From contig NZ_OY761445.1 in assembly GCF_963664415.1 (NCBI RefSeq), positions 2,444,501 to 2,508,500 on the forward strand: 64,000 nucleotides of DNA, written 5' to 3'. The stretch comes from an uncultured Desulfobacter sp. (GTDB taxonomy: Bacteria > Desulfobacterota > Desulfobacteria > Desulfobacterales > Desulfobacteraceae). This document shows positions 1-9,242 of this stretch, one piece after another (within the stretch, counting starts at the first letter, position 1; each line of letters opens with the position of its first letter). The notes beneath the pieces were generated by a model that ran no database searches, had not been told where the DNA came from, and was given only the letters and a program-made list of their open reading frames with translations. Position numbers and translations under genes: made by a program.

Positions 1-39
1 ATGTCTGCGCCGGCAATTCCCTTTGCACAACACACATCA

Positions 40-205
40 TCAGTTCAGGCAGGTCTTCTGGCTCCCGGATCATCCAAACACCTGCGCCTTCCCATACGCC
101 TTAAAGACGCACAGTGACACTATGCAGGTTTTGTCCCCGGTTACAGCGGCGGGACCGCTCCCGATTCCAACGGGATTCCCTGTTAGGCCCAAACGGGCAC
201 CTTAA
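40..205 (-). promoter_or_regulatory. Cobalamin (B12) riboswitch
   Basis: Read on the minus strand, this stretch carries the cobalamin riboswitch core. A GGTGCCCGTTTGGGCC stem comes first, then AACAGGGAATCCCGT, then GCGGTCCCGCCGCTGT, and it closes with GGAGCCAGAAGACCTGCC. These blocks occur in the family's order and spacing. The element points off the left edge, so the controlled gene (usually a B12 transporter or B12 biosynthesis gene, or a B12-independent isozyme) is not in the window. Confidence 0.9.
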
Positions 206-480
206 AACAAGGGCATGATTGCGCAATAAGATGTCCCTGTCAAGCGCGCTTTAGATAGCAACCTGCCAGGAAACGACCGAGAAGATAGGCAGCACTGAAT
301 AATACACCTGGCAATGAGACTGTTTTGATGAATTTTTTGGGCCCAAAAAGATCTGCAATTTGACAGGCTGGCCGATATAGCGTATTCATGAAGGATCATA
401 GAATTTAACCTGTTTTCTTAAAGACTCTTGGGTGGACTCATGCTTACCACGGGTTAGCCTATTGCGAAAAAAGGTATATT
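206..480. other. Intergenic region between the riboswitch and the binding-protein gene
   Basis: No convincing gene was seen. It must hold the promoter for the minus-strand riboswitch transcript and the leader of the plus-strand gene at 481. A weak purine-rich site (AAAAAAGG) lies about 8 nt before the ATG at 481. Confidence 0.4.
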
Positions 481-1629
481 ATGTCAAAGTCAAAAATCGT
501 ATTTATTCTTGTTTTCCTCTTGACCTGTTACCCCTTTGCAGCCATTGCCGACAGCATGCACTTCAGCACGACCCCGGTTCATTCTCCTTCAAATTCCGGA
601 AAATGGAATATCGGGTACGTACAAGGTGGAGAATATGGCGACTACTGCGATACTTTGCTTGCAACCCTGGACGGATTGATTAAACTGGGCTGGATAGACC
701 CTATAGACACCAGTCAGTTCATAGGACTGGATGCCGGGGACGTATGGAAAATTCTGGCCCAAAAAGCCAATAGTTCTTTTCTGCGTTTTGTTGGAGACGG
801 ATTTTATTCTGCGGACTGGAAATCAGAAAACAGAAAAGAAATCAAACAACAACTGGAACAGAGAATTCAAGCCGGGAATTCACTTGATCTCCTCATCGCA
901 ATGGGCACCTGGGCGGGACAGGACTTATCCAAATCAAAACTGGATATCCCTGTCATTGTCATGTGTACCAGCAACCCTGTGGCGGCAGGAATCATAAAAA
1001 GTCCCAAAGCCTCAGGCAAAAAAAATCTTCACGCCCAGTTTGATCCCACTTTTCATGAGAGACAGATAAAATACTTCCACCTGACCGTACCGTTTAAAAA
1101 ATTGGGCATCATATTTGAGGACACTGACGTCGGTAAAAGTTATGCAGGGTTTTCTTCTGTTGAAAAAGCGGCCAAAGAAAACGGATTTGATCTGGTTGTC
1201 TGCCATGCCCAAAGCGATATTCCGGACACAACTCAATGCGAAAAAGAGTATCTGGACTGCGTGGATAACCTTGCGACAAAAATCGATGCGCTTTATGTAA
1301 CGGCCCACGGCGGTGTAAACGCCCACACGATTCCACTCATTGTTGAAAAAACCATCCGGTATAGCATCCCGACGTTTTCCCAGTATGGCTCAAAAGATGT
1401 TGAAAAAGGGCTTTTGATCAGTCTATCCCGGACCAGTTACAAAAAAGTCGGGATGTTTGAAGCGGCTATTATTGCAAATGTCCTGAACGGGGCCAATCCC
1501 GGCGACTTGGTACAGGTTTTTGAAGAGCCCCTCCAGATCACGTTAAACATTGATACCGCGCAACATATCGGCTATCTGCCCACTGCCGATGTCATTGCAG
1601 CGGCAGACAAAATTTTTCATTCCCGGTAA
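481..1629 (+). CDS. ABC transporter substrate-binding protein, PF04392/TrpX-like
   Basis: The 382-residue protein starts with a hydrophobic signal peptide (about residues 1-24, ending AAIADS), so it should be exported. The rest has the periplasmic-binding fold of the PF04392 family: an N-terminal 'IGYVQGGEYGDY' strand-loop, a central 'DLLIAMGTWAGQDL', and a C-terminal half with 'GIIFEDTDVGKSY'. Family members bind small hydrophobic or aromatic ligands for ABC import. No permease or ATPase gene is adjacent, so the partner and ligand are unknown. It diverges from the upstream B12 riboswitch and there is no sign that it belongs to the B12 regulon. Confidence 0.75.
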   Translation: MSKSKIVFILVFLLTCYPFAAIADSMHFSTTPVHSPSNSGKWNIGYVQGGEYGDYCDTLLATLDGLIKLGWIDPIDTSQFIGLDAGDVWKILAQKANSSFLRFVGDGFYSADWKSENRKEIKQQLEQRIQAGNSLDLLIAMGTWAGQDLSKSKLDIPVIVMCTSNPVAAGIIKSPKASGKKNLHAQFDPTFHERQIKYFHLTVPFKKLGIIFEDTDVGKSYAGFSSVEKAAKENGFDLVVCHAQSDIPDTTQCEKEYLDCVDNLATKIDALYVTAHGGVNAHTIPLIVEKTIRYSIPTFSQYGSKDVEKGLLISLSRTSYKKVGMFEAAIIANVLNGANPGDLVQVFEEPLQITLNIDTAQHIGYLPTADVIAAADKIFHSR

Positions 1630-1686
1630 CCTGCGTGCCGGGAACCAAATTCTCCAAGCACCGAGGGATTGTTCATCTATAGGCAT

Positions 1687-2313
1687 TCAAGGAATCTGAC
1701 GGGGTGCCTCCTTATTAAAAAAACTTTTAATTTTTGCAAAAAGCATTTTGATACCCCGCCATATTTTAGGCAGCAGCCACACAATCAGGCAAATAAAGCC
1801 GGTCAGAAACGCCAAAAATAAAACAGGGTTATGAAGTGCTACCAGAATGCCTCCGATGACGGCCACATCTTCAAGCACAGAAGCGATCCAGTTGGAGAAA
1901 GGTTCAGGGGAGGTGTTGATCAACAGCCTGGAGCCCGATTTTGTCAGATGACTGCCCGCGGTAAGGCCTCCGCCCAGAATACCGGCGGCAAGGGCCAAAG
2001 AAGGATTGACATCGCCCACGGCACCTGCGGCAAGCATTACGCCGGCAGGAATCCGGATAAAGGTATGGATGGCATCCCATCCCGTATCCACCCCAGGGGT
2101 TTTATCCGCAAAAAACTCAACACAATACATGAAACCGGACGCCCACAGCACCACAGGATCTGACAATATTTCAAGATTCTGGGGCAGCACCAGATTGCCG
2201 GTGGCGCCCAAAATGCCCAAGACAAATACCGTGGCATACAGATTAATTCCGCTGGCCCATGCCGCGCCCATGCTCAAGGCGATGGCTTTAATAATCTGAT
2301 CAAAGGATTCCAT
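1687..2313 (-). CDS. DUF4126 family membrane protein
   Basis: A protein of about 208 residues with several hydrophobic helices. It resembles DUF4126, as shown by the early 'AAWASGINLYATVFVLG' helix, the 'VEFFADKTPGVDTGWDA' loop and the Gly-rich 'AAGILGGGLTAGSHLTK' helix. The ATG at 2313 is preferred over an upstream GTG because AAGGAGC sits 7 nt before it. The C-terminal tail is basic (FAKIKSFFNKEAPRQIP). The function is unknown; it is probably an inner-membrane protein. Confidence 0.75.
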   Translation of the reverse strand: MESFDQIIKAIALSMGAAWASGINLYATVFVLGILGATGNLVLPQNLEILSDPVVLWASGFMYCVEFFADKTPGVDTGWDAIHTFIRIPAGVMLAAGAVGDVNPSLALAAGILGGGLTAGSHLTKSGSRLLINTSPEPFSNWIASVLEDVAVIGGILVALHNPVLFLAFLTGFICLIVWLLPKIWRGIKMLFAKIKSFFNKEAPRQIP

Positions 2314-2520
2314 GGTCAAAGCTCCTTTCACCGGTTACAGTTCATCCAGCCCTTTTTTCTTAAAATCAAGTATCCTGGAAAACGATCGTTTCAAACACTA
2401 TCATATCATCCCGGTCAAAACCATACGACGCCTTATTTTGAATTGAAACGCCGCTCTGTTTATTTCTCCGGGATAATGGTAAATGTTGGAGGAAACAATA
2501 ACATTGACACTTAAAGGAGA

Positions 2521-3030
2521 ATGCAGGGAATGGCAGAGCACACAGTAACATATGGATGGGATGCATCAATGGAGATATCCCTCTATGATAAAATCCGGCA
2601 GGATATGAAAACATCCATGCTTAAAAAAGATACGGCCGTAAGGGATACCATGCGCCTGATTATGGGGGCATTCCCCGAAATCACGGTTCCCATCACCCTT
2701 GAAAGCGGAAAAAAATCCACCCGGGCAAAAACGCCAGAGGAGATCACGGATGAGGATATTCATAATATCATCCGAAAGTTCGTGAAATCTGAAAAAACTG
2801 TGCTGGAACTTAAAAAAGAGACCTCTTCTGATTATCTGAAACTTCTGGAGTCTTATCTGCCTAAAATGGCAACCACAGAAGAAATTGAAGCCTGGATAAA
2901 AGCCAATATAGATTTTTCTGCCATGAAAAGCCCCATGCAGGCCATGGGAATGGTTATGAAACATTTTGGAAAACTTGCCGACGGCAACCAGGTCAAAGGT
3001 ATTCTACAGGGGATGAGTGCTGAAAAATAA
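2521..3030 (+). CDS. GatB/YqeY domain protein
   Basis: This small soluble helical protein matches the YqeY family, which resembles the tRNA-binding tail of the GatB amidotransferase subunit. The typical start 'LYDKIRQDMKTSMLKKD' is followed by 'VRDTMRLIMGAFPE', and the end is 'GMVMKHFGKLADGNQVKG'. The start is uncertain. AAAGGAGA lies almost on top of the ATG at 2521, about 10 nt before an ATG at 2530, while homologues would begin near the ATG at 2569, giving 153 residues. It lacks the GatB catalytic part. It lies 6 nt upstream of the methyltransferase gene and is probably cotranscribed with it. Confidence 0.8.
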   Translation: MQGMAEHTVTYGWDASMEISLYDKIRQDMKTSMLKKDTAVRDTMRLIMGAFPEITVPITLESGKKSTRAKTPEEITDEDIHNIIRKFVKSEKTVLELKKETSSDYLKLLESYLPKMATTEEIEAWIKANIDFSAMKSPMQAMGMVMKHFGKLADGNQVKGILQGMSAEK

Positions 3031-3036
3031 TCGCTC

Positions 3037-3651
3037 ATGGGGCATTCAACTTTAGATTATTACAATCAAAATGCCTTGAAAGTGGCTCTGCGGTATGAAT
3101 TTGCTGATGTCACACAGCTTCATAATTTTCTTTTGTCCGGCCTGAAACCAGGCGGCAGACTTCTGGAGCTTGGGTGCGGCTCCGGCAGGGATGCCGCCTT
3201 TATGATCAGACAGGGATTCAAGGTTCTGGCTACAGACGGCTGTGCCTCTATGGTTGAGCAGGTAAAGAGACAGCACCCCGAACTTACGGAGCATGTAGAG
3301 CACCTGCAACTTCCGGACGGGCTTTCAAATGAATTAGGAACCTATGACGGAATATACGCTGTTGCCGTTTTGATGCATCTTTGCGTACCGAATATTGAGA
3401 AGACACTTCTGGGCGTAACTTCTCTTCTGGCACCACAGGGCCGGTTTGTATTTTCAGTGCCGGCCCGGCGGGATGATGACATGACAAAGGAGTTTGATTC
3501 CAAAGGCCGCCGATTCACGGCATTATCACCGGATGGATGGATAAATTTATGCCTGAAATGCAACCTGCAGATTATTCGAACCATGATGTCCGATGATGGC
3601 CTGGGAAGAGACGGAATTGTCTGGATGAACTATTTGACCAAAAAGCTTTAA
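3037..3651 (+). CDS. Class I SAM-dependent methyltransferase
   Basis: The 204-residue protein has the class I methyltransferase fold. Motif I is 'LLELGCGSGRDAAFM' (about residues 40-55), followed by an acidic residue after the second strand ('VLATDGCASM') and 'YDGIYAVAVLMHL' for the later strand. Such proteins transfer a methyl group from S-adenosylmethionine; the acceptor cannot be read from the sequence. It follows the YqeY-like gene directly. It ends 18 nt from the convergent SLC12-like gene. Confidence 0.85.
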   Translation: MGHSTLDYYNQNALKVALRYEFADVTQLHNFLLSGLKPGGRLLELGCGSGRDAAFMIRQGFKVLATDGCASMVEQVKRQHPELTEHVEHLQLPDGLSNELGTYDGIYAVAVLMHLCVPNIEKTLLGVTSLLAPQGRFVFSVPARRDDDMTKEFDSKGRRFTALSPDGWINLCLKCNLQIIRTMMSDDGLGRDGIVWMNYLTKKL

Positions 3652-3669
3652 AGAAAAATCTTGAAGATA

Positions 3670-6189
3670 TTACTGATCTTCGTTATCCACAGCAAGCCCC
3701 TCATCCTTAGCCCGCTGGGAGATATCCTTAAGCTTGGCCTGCTCCTTAAGCACCTTCTTATTGGCTTCTTCGGATTTTTCCTGCAACGCAATCTTTTCTT
3801 TAAGGTGCGTTAACAAGTTCGGATCATTGAACTGTATTTCATCGGCATCTTTGATAAATTCCGTTGCAGATTTTGCAGCCTGTTGGGCTCTTTTCTTTGC
3901 AGCCTCCACCCTTTTTTCTGCATGCTTGAGTTCATCAAACAAAATTGCCAGTTCTCCGGCCCGCCCCTCTTCCGGAGATGAATCCAGTTCGATTTTCTGG
4001 GCTGCCATGACCATGGCCACGCTTTTCAAGCCCGGCAAAAGCCGGTCAGCCCGCAGATCACCAAACATCAGGGCATCTTCGTTTTTCAGGGAAACAGGGA
4101 GAAACACCAGATCAGCCTGCCCGGACGTCTTAAAAAACACCGCTTCATTCATTCCCAGAATGATCTTAGGTTCGGCTTGGATACGGTACTCATCCAGAGT
4201 ATCGGCGAGCATCTGCATAATCTGTTCATTGTCCCGGTCAAGATAACAGGCTAAAAGCCTTATTTGTGCATCTTCCCAATGATCGTCTCTTGTGATCAAA
4301 TAGGCAAGAAGGAGCATGAGCCGGCTGGTGTCGTCATCCTGCCACCACACATCAATGGTTCTTTGTTTGTCGGAATCTTCCGTCACGTCATGCCGTTCCT
4401 TTTCATCCCAGAGAATGATATTGCACCCGGACTGAACTGCCGGTCGTATCAACGCCTGGTTATCGTGGAACCGGATAGGATCATCATTTTTGACATACTG
4501 CTCGTTCCAGTTCAACAGCACGGTATTGGCCTTGACCGGACCAAGGCCAAAACTCTGGCATAACACGGTCAGGGCGTTGGTTGGAGACTCTGAAGAAAGT
4601 ACAAGGGAAAAGGCTGAGCTTTCTTTCTCATAAATGATCCGGGCCAGATCCTTTTCCGCATCCGCCTTAAGTTTAACGGCACGGTATCCCCGGGCCTGGA
4701 GAATCCGCACGGCTGTTGTAATGCCGCTTTTTCCCTCAATCAAAGCCGAAAAATCCAGTAATTGCGCCATATGTTCGTCATCATTGGACAATGCAAGGAC
4801 ATAGGGCCGCCAGTCCCGTGGATGTTCGGGAACCTTTTGTGCACCCAACAGATTTTCCCTGACCAGCTTAAGATGATAGGAGCGCCGGCTGTCCGCCCAC
4901 CTTGCAGGGGCCGCCACCCGTTTGAGATACTGAAAAATGGCAAACAGGATGGCCACGGCAGCAATCCCGGTTTTAAAATCAATAGACAGCATCACGCCCA
5001 GACAGATCAATGCGCCCACAAGACTGATTTTTTTGCTATACCACCGGAACCTGGGCCTGAAAGACGGAGACTCGGCAGACGCCTCAAAATAGGTGGCATA
5101 ATTGAGCAGGCCATAGGAAATTAAAAAAAACATGGAGACCACCCCTGCAATCAGGTCCAACTGCCCCATCAGAACAGTGGCCGCAGCAATCCCGAAAGAG
5201 AGCAGCACCCCACGTCGGGGATTTCCGGAAGCCCCATAGCCTTTGGCAAAGGGGACAAGAAAGGAAAAAATCTTATCCGATGCCAGGGACTGCAAAATCC
5301 TAGGCGCACCAAGAAACGAAGCCATGGCCGAAGAGAGCGTGGCGGCAATCACACCGCCACTGATCAGCCAGCCATACAAGGCAATCTGTTCCATGGCACC
5401 GTAGTCACCAACCAAAATTTTCAGCGGCGTGGAAGCGGCAAACACCACAGCCACGGAAAAATAGACAAGTATGGAGAGAAAAACCGCGGCAAAGGTGCCT
5501 TTGGGCAGGCTTCTACCCGGATCCTCAAGGTCGCCGGACATGCTCACCCCTTGGGTAAACCCGGTCACCGCCGGGAAAAACAGTGCGAACAAAATCCAAA
5601 AGGAAGCCGTACCGTCCTTGGCAACCCAATTCTCCATCAACAGTCCGGAATCCCACTGCCGGATACCGCCAATATAAAAAGAGAGCAGTGCCAGGATTAA
5701 AAACACCATGACCACATACTGGAACTTGGTTGCCAGATCCGCGCCGATCCATGCCAGCAAAAAAAGAAACAGCAACGCGGTACCTGCAATCAGCTGCACC
5801 GTGACATGGCCGGTCAGACCCAGGATGGCGGCCAGCGCCTCTCCGAAACCAATGCAATAAAAGGCGATGGACACGGACTGCGCCAGAAACAATACAACGC
5901 CTATAGCCCCGCCGAATTCTATGCCAAGGGTTCTTGAAATCAAATAATAGTCACCGCCGCCGCCAACCTTCATATTGGTAGCAACGGCAGCCAAGGAAAA
6001 ACTGGTCAAAACTGAAATCAGGTTAGCTACGGCAATGATTATTAAAGCCTCACCAAGCCCGGCAGACCCCACCACATATCCCAAACGCAGGAAAAGAATA
6101 ATCCCGAGGATGGTCAAAACGCTGGGTGTAAAAACACCGGCAAACGTACCTAAGCGTCCGGGAGCGGACTCGGTGCTATTTGATGACAT
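3670..6189 (-). CDS. SLC12-like (Na-K-Cl cotransporter family) amino acid/cation permease
   Basis: An 839-residue protein. The first ~450 residues hold about 12 membrane helices of the APC superfamily, starting with 'TFAGVFTPSVLTILGIILFL' (first helix) and 'GGGGDYYLISRTLG', features shared with bacterial SLC12 (cation-chloride cotransporter) homologues. The C-terminal half is cytoplasmic, with an SLC12-like regulatory region and a highly charged helical tail (about residues 740-839), likely a coiled coil. Substrates are probably cations with chloride or amino acids, but this cannot be decided here. It stands alone, convergent with the methyltransferase gene. Confidence 0.8.
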   Translation of the reverse strand: MSSNSTESAPGRLGTFAGVFTPSVLTILGIILFLRLGYVVGSAGLGEALIIIAVANLISVLTSFSLAAVATNMKVGGGGDYYLISRTLGIEFGGAIGVVLFLAQSVSIAFYCIGFGEALAAILGLTGHVTVQLIAGTALLFLFLLAWIGADLATKFQYVVMVFLILALLSFYIGGIRQWDSGLLMENWVAKDGTASFWILFALFFPAVTGFTQGVSMSGDLEDPGRSLPKGTFAAVFLSILVYFSVAVVFAASTPLKILVGDYGAMEQIALYGWLISGGVIAATLSSAMASFLGAPRILQSLASDKIFSFLVPFAKGYGASGNPRRGVLLSFGIAAATVLMGQLDLIAGVVSMFFLISYGLLNYATYFEASAESPSFRPRFRWYSKKISLVGALICLGVMLSIDFKTGIAAVAILFAIFQYLKRVAAPARWADSRRSYHLKLVRENLLGAQKVPEHPRDWRPYVLALSNDDEHMAQLLDFSALIEGKSGITTAVRILQARGYRAVKLKADAEKDLARIIYEKESSAFSLVLSSESPTNALTVLCQSFGLGPVKANTVLLNWNEQYVKNDDPIRFHDNQALIRPAVQSGCNIILWDEKERHDVTEDSDKQRTIDVWWQDDDTSRLMLLLAYLITRDDHWEDAQIRLLACYLDRDNEQIMQMLADTLDEYRIQAEPKIILGMNEAVFFKTSGQADLVFLPVSLKNEDALMFGDLRADRLLPGLKSVAMVMAAQKIELDSSPEEGRAGELAILFDELKHAEKRVEAAKKRAQQAAKSATEFIKDADEIQFNDPNLLTHLKEKIALQEKSEEANKKVLKEQAKLKDISQRAKDEGLAVDNEDQ

Positions 6190-6300
6190 GGACTTTTCCT
6201 TTAATTATCATCTCTCAGACGAACGTTTTAGCTGACAGGGCATTACTGTTAAACCAAGGCAAATGACCGAAAGCATGGTTCCCGGTCAAACGAAACATTT

Positions 6301-7002
6301 TTAATCAATCAAAAAGTAGTCAGTTGTAATAACGACCCTTACGACCTTTTCAATTTGTTGTGTTTCGGACATACCTCGTGCAACACCATTGAAACTAAAC
6401 GGTCCCTGGCGCGCTATACGAATATTGCCGACTTTGCTTTGAGAATCCTGAGCAAATTTTTCGGCTGCTTTGCGTGCATTAACAGTTGCCTGCGCAATCA
6501 TATCAGGTTTAATGGTATTCAATTCGGTGAAATAGTAATTGGGTGCATCCCACCCAGATAGAGCGATACCGAGTTGCAGAATTTCGCTCGACCGGCCGGT
6601 AATCGATTTTACCAAATCAACGTCTTTAGATTTTATTAGAATTGAATGCTGAATTTCATATTGTTCAACGCTTTTTCCATCTTTAGTGTAGTGGCCCTGC
6701 TGTACCCGGGGCGTGCCAACCTCAATGTCCTTGTCCGGCAAGCCGGCCTCCTTAAGATACTTCACTAACATTTCCTGATCCGTTTTGTTTTTGGAGATCG
6801 CGCTCTCAAAGGAATCCCCCATGGAAGTAAAAGAGATATTCCAGGCAGCCATAGTTGCCTTTACAGTTTTCTCTGAGAGCCCTTTTACGGTAACGTATCT
6901 ATTGGCAAGTTTGACAGTTTTTATTCCATCACTGATAAGATACCCAGCTACTATCAAACCGATCATAAGTGTGATCCCCAAAGAGAATAATGAATCTTTC
7001 AC
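6301..7002 (-). CDS. SIMPL domain (DUF541) protein
   Basis: The 233-residue protein has an N-terminal membrane anchor or signal helix (about residues 5-25) followed by a SIMPL/DUF541 domain. It begins 'LANRYVTVKGLSEKTVKA' and ends with a 'RVVITTDYFLID' strand. SIMPL proteins are periplasmic or membrane-anchored and of poorly defined function; some members are linked to oxidative stress. An AGGAGG ribosome site precedes the ATG at 7002. Confidence 0.85.
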   Translation of the reverse strand: MKDSLFSLGITLMIGLIVAGYLISDGIKTVKLANRYVTVKGLSEKTVKATMAAWNISFTSMGDSFESAISKNKTDQEMLVKYLKEAGLPDKDIEVGTPRVQQGHYTKDGKSVEQYEIQHSILIKSKDVDLVKSITGRSSEILQLGIALSGWDAPNYYFTELNTIKPDMIAQATVNARKAAEKFAQDSQSKVGNIRIARQGPFSFNGVARGMSETQQIEKVVRVVITTDYFLID

Positions 7003-7030
7003 GGTACTCCTCCTTTAAACAAAGCATAAA

Positions 7031-7345
7031 TTATAAATTTTCTTTAAAAAAAACCAATGGATCATAAAACCGTCTATTTAAATCTTTCGCTGTCATCGTT
7101 GCCCAGCTTGCAACGCCGAAATCGTCAAACTCTTTTCGGATTTCCAAATGTAAATGACTGTAATCACAATTTACTTGACGCCCCTCAATCGGGGTGTAAA
7201 TACGACCAAGTTTGGTATTTATACTAACATTGTTTTAATATCCCGACGATCTGCTGTTGCAAAAGGCAGAACCCACTGCTGAACGGGCTGAATTATATCA
7301 ACGGGAAAAAAAGCACGTTTTAAATCATTGGCGTTTTTAGAGACA
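7031..7345 (-). pseudogene. Remnant of an M23-family peptidase C-terminus, frameshifted
   Basis: On the minus strand one frame reads '...DIIQPVQQWVLPFATADRR' up to about 7220, where it stops. The next frame carries on with 'NTKLGRIYTPIEGRQ', then 'SHLHLEIRKEFDD' and 'LNRRFYDPLVFFKENL' followed by a stop at 7031. HLHLEIR fits the H-x-H motif of M23 (LytM-type) peptidases, and the ending is typical of that family. The N-terminal part is missing and a frameshift lies near 7220, so this is a dead gene fragment. It abuts the truncated DUF2238 gene, suggesting one deletion joined the two. Confidence 0.6.
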
Positions 7346-7885
7346 GACATCACCTTGAGAGCCCAAAAATGATGCGCCTGAACTACCGCCTTGGTAGACT
7401 GCATAATACATTTCAATAACTTCATACAATGCCCCCCAAAAACCTAAGGCAACAATCCCAAGAAAGATAGCAGTTGGGATATTTGAAACCCATTTCTTGC
7501 GTAAAAAGAATTCAGAAACAGGATATGCTAAAATCCCTACTAAGAAATGGCCAACTCTATCAAAATTGTTTCTATCGTCAGGAAAAATAAAATCAAATTG
7601 TAAGCGAGACAGCAAATCGTTAAAATAATCAAAAGGCGTTCTTTCAAAAGTAAAATGACCGCCAACCGTATGAAACATGAAAAAAAACGCTATCAAAAAA
7701 TAGGACAAGTTGGAAAGCTTGAAAAGCTTATATGTAACTACCAAAATTAATCCAGGAATTAAAACAGGAAGGTTCTCTGCCCACCATACAGATCTGTCGT
7801 ATGGATTTATGGCTAATATCCCAAATTCTAAAATATATATGGCTAATAACAAATGAGGGCAGTATTCATTCATCTTTTTTATCAT
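7337..7885 (-). pseudogene. DUF2238 (YjdF-like) membrane protein, C-terminally truncated
   Basis: The 182-residue frame matches DUF2238 membrane proteins almost throughout. It has an early 'NPYDRSVWWAENLPVL', the conserved 'HTVGGHFTFERTPF', 'NNFDRVGHFLVG' and 'LYEVIEMYYA', and finally 'SGASFLGSQGDV'. In intact relatives the last motif continues into W-D-x-Q-K-D-M and a final helix. Here it ends 'GDVCL' and stops, so roughly 25 residues are lost. Immediately downstream lies the M23 peptidase fragment. The protein may still be made, but it lacks its last helix. Confidence 0.65.
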
Positions 7886-7919
7886 TAATTTGGCCTATAA
7901 TTTCAGCTGGAACATGCCT

Positions 7920-7967
7920 GGTGCGACGTTTGGTTTGCATAGCGCAGCGGAGCAGCCCAACGTCGGA
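7920..7967. repeat. Imperfect inverted repeat
   Basis: GCGACGTTTGGTTTGC is followed, after a short GC-rich centre, by GCAGCCCAACGTCG, which is nearly its reverse complement. It lies between the truncated DUF2238 gene and the aspartic-protease gene. It may be a small mobile or recombination-related palindrome. It resembles integron attC hairpins in shape, but the core sites are not convincing. Confidence 0.4.
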
Positions 7968-8023
7968 CTTTTGTCTTTTCGGCCGTTTACGCTCAGCTGA
8001 AAAAGTATGGTTATATTACAATT

Positions 8024-8905
8024 TTATTCATTCCAAAACAGAGTCAATACATCATTTTTCACTTCGTAACCTTTCATGCGCCTGAAAAAAGTCATCCCCA
8101 GAAGTGAATTCCGCATTTCCGCCTCGTTTACCGATGCCCCGATTTCTTTCAGATGAATGATCCCTACTTTGAAGTCGGTGATTCTGATCGAACTCCCCCG
8201 GACAGTTCCGTTGGCGGTTTCATAGAATCTGTCAAACTGCAGGTTATCTTTCTTGATACCCAGTTTCTCGGCATCATGCGGAGACAGCACAATATGGCTT
8301 GCGCCTGTATCTGCCAAAAAAGTAACGGGAATTCCGTTAACTTCGGCACGGATATAGAAATGTCCGTCGGATGATACGGGGAAACTGATCGAATCCGGAG
8401 TGTTGCGGAAGCCTTTTGCCGGGATAATTTCCGCTATAATTTTATCTTTTATAGCTGCCATTTCATGACGATAGCTGTATCCCGTCATCATAATCAAAAT
8501 AATTCCGGCCCATATTGCAAGATATTTCAGATTCTGTCTTATTTTTCCCGAAGCCAGTCCAGAACTGACAATCAGAATGACAAATATCTCATAAACAATA
8601 CGTCCCGAATCTTCTTTGAGGGTTAATACATTAAAAGTCCGATTCAGCCAGATTACAAGGCCCGACAGAAGAACAGCGATTATGAAAAAACCTATGCTGA
8701 AATTCCGGCCTTCAGCTTTTCCATTTTCTGAGTAACCGGGATCAATATCAGCATAAAGATCTTTTTTGCAATTGAAGCATAAATGCGGGTTTCTCTCGCT
8801 CGTGATTTTCATCCAGGCGTCTGCGATTCGGATATTTTCAGTACCGCAATGAGGACAGATGCGGATAATTTCATTTCTATGGGGATTCACTTTCTTTTTT
8901 GTCAT
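8024..8905 (-). CDS. Membrane-anchored retropepsin-like aspartic protease with N-terminal zinc ribbon
   Basis: Three parts can be seen. An N-terminal zinc ribbon has two Cys pairs ('CPHCGTENI' and 'CFNCKKDL'). Two or three hydrophobic helices follow. The C-terminal retropepsin-like domain has the catalytic 'VTFLADTGASHIVLS' (D-T-G) and ends 'NSLLGMTFFRRMKGYEV', typical of the TIGR02281 clan AA family. Such proteins are single-domain proteases that act as dimers. The ATG at 8905 (MTKKKVNPHRNE) is preferred over one at 8971, whose extra residues look like non-coding sequence, although no clear ribosome site decides it. Confidence 0.75.
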   Translation of the reverse strand: MTKKKVNPHRNEIIRICPHCGTENIRIADAWMKITSERNPHLCFNCKKDLYADIDPGYSENGKAEGRNFSIGFFIIAVLLSGLVIWLNRTFNVLTLKEDSGRIVYEIFVILIVSSGLASGKIRQNLKYLAIWAGIILIMMTGYSYRHEMAAIKDKIIAEIIPAKGFRNTPDSISFPVSSDGHFYIRAEVNGIPVTFLADTGASHIVLSPHDAEKLGIKKDNLQFDRFYETANGTVRGSSIRITDFKVGIIHLKEIGASVNEAEMRNSLLGMTFFRRMKGYEVKNDVLTLFWNE

Positions 8906-9242
8906 AAGGTCGGACTTTAGTCTACTCGGGTATTTGGGCAACAGACTGATAGGCCGGTTTTTAAACCCCAAAAGCTCAGATAAAAATTTAATATAAATCT
9001 GAAAAAAGGGGATAAAAAGTCAAATCACTCCTTAAGCCTTGAAAAAAAATTAACATAAAATTCGGTACATAAACAACAAATTTTGATCGATATTGAGTGT
9101 TTGACTATACTGTCTGTCTTCCAAGCATCTTTAAAAACGGTATTGAACAACAGGAGTTTTGTTAGGAGACCTGATCATATTTTCATGGTTTGACACAGTA
9201 CAAACGCGGTGCTACAGTCCTTTTCAACTGCATAGTCAAGGG

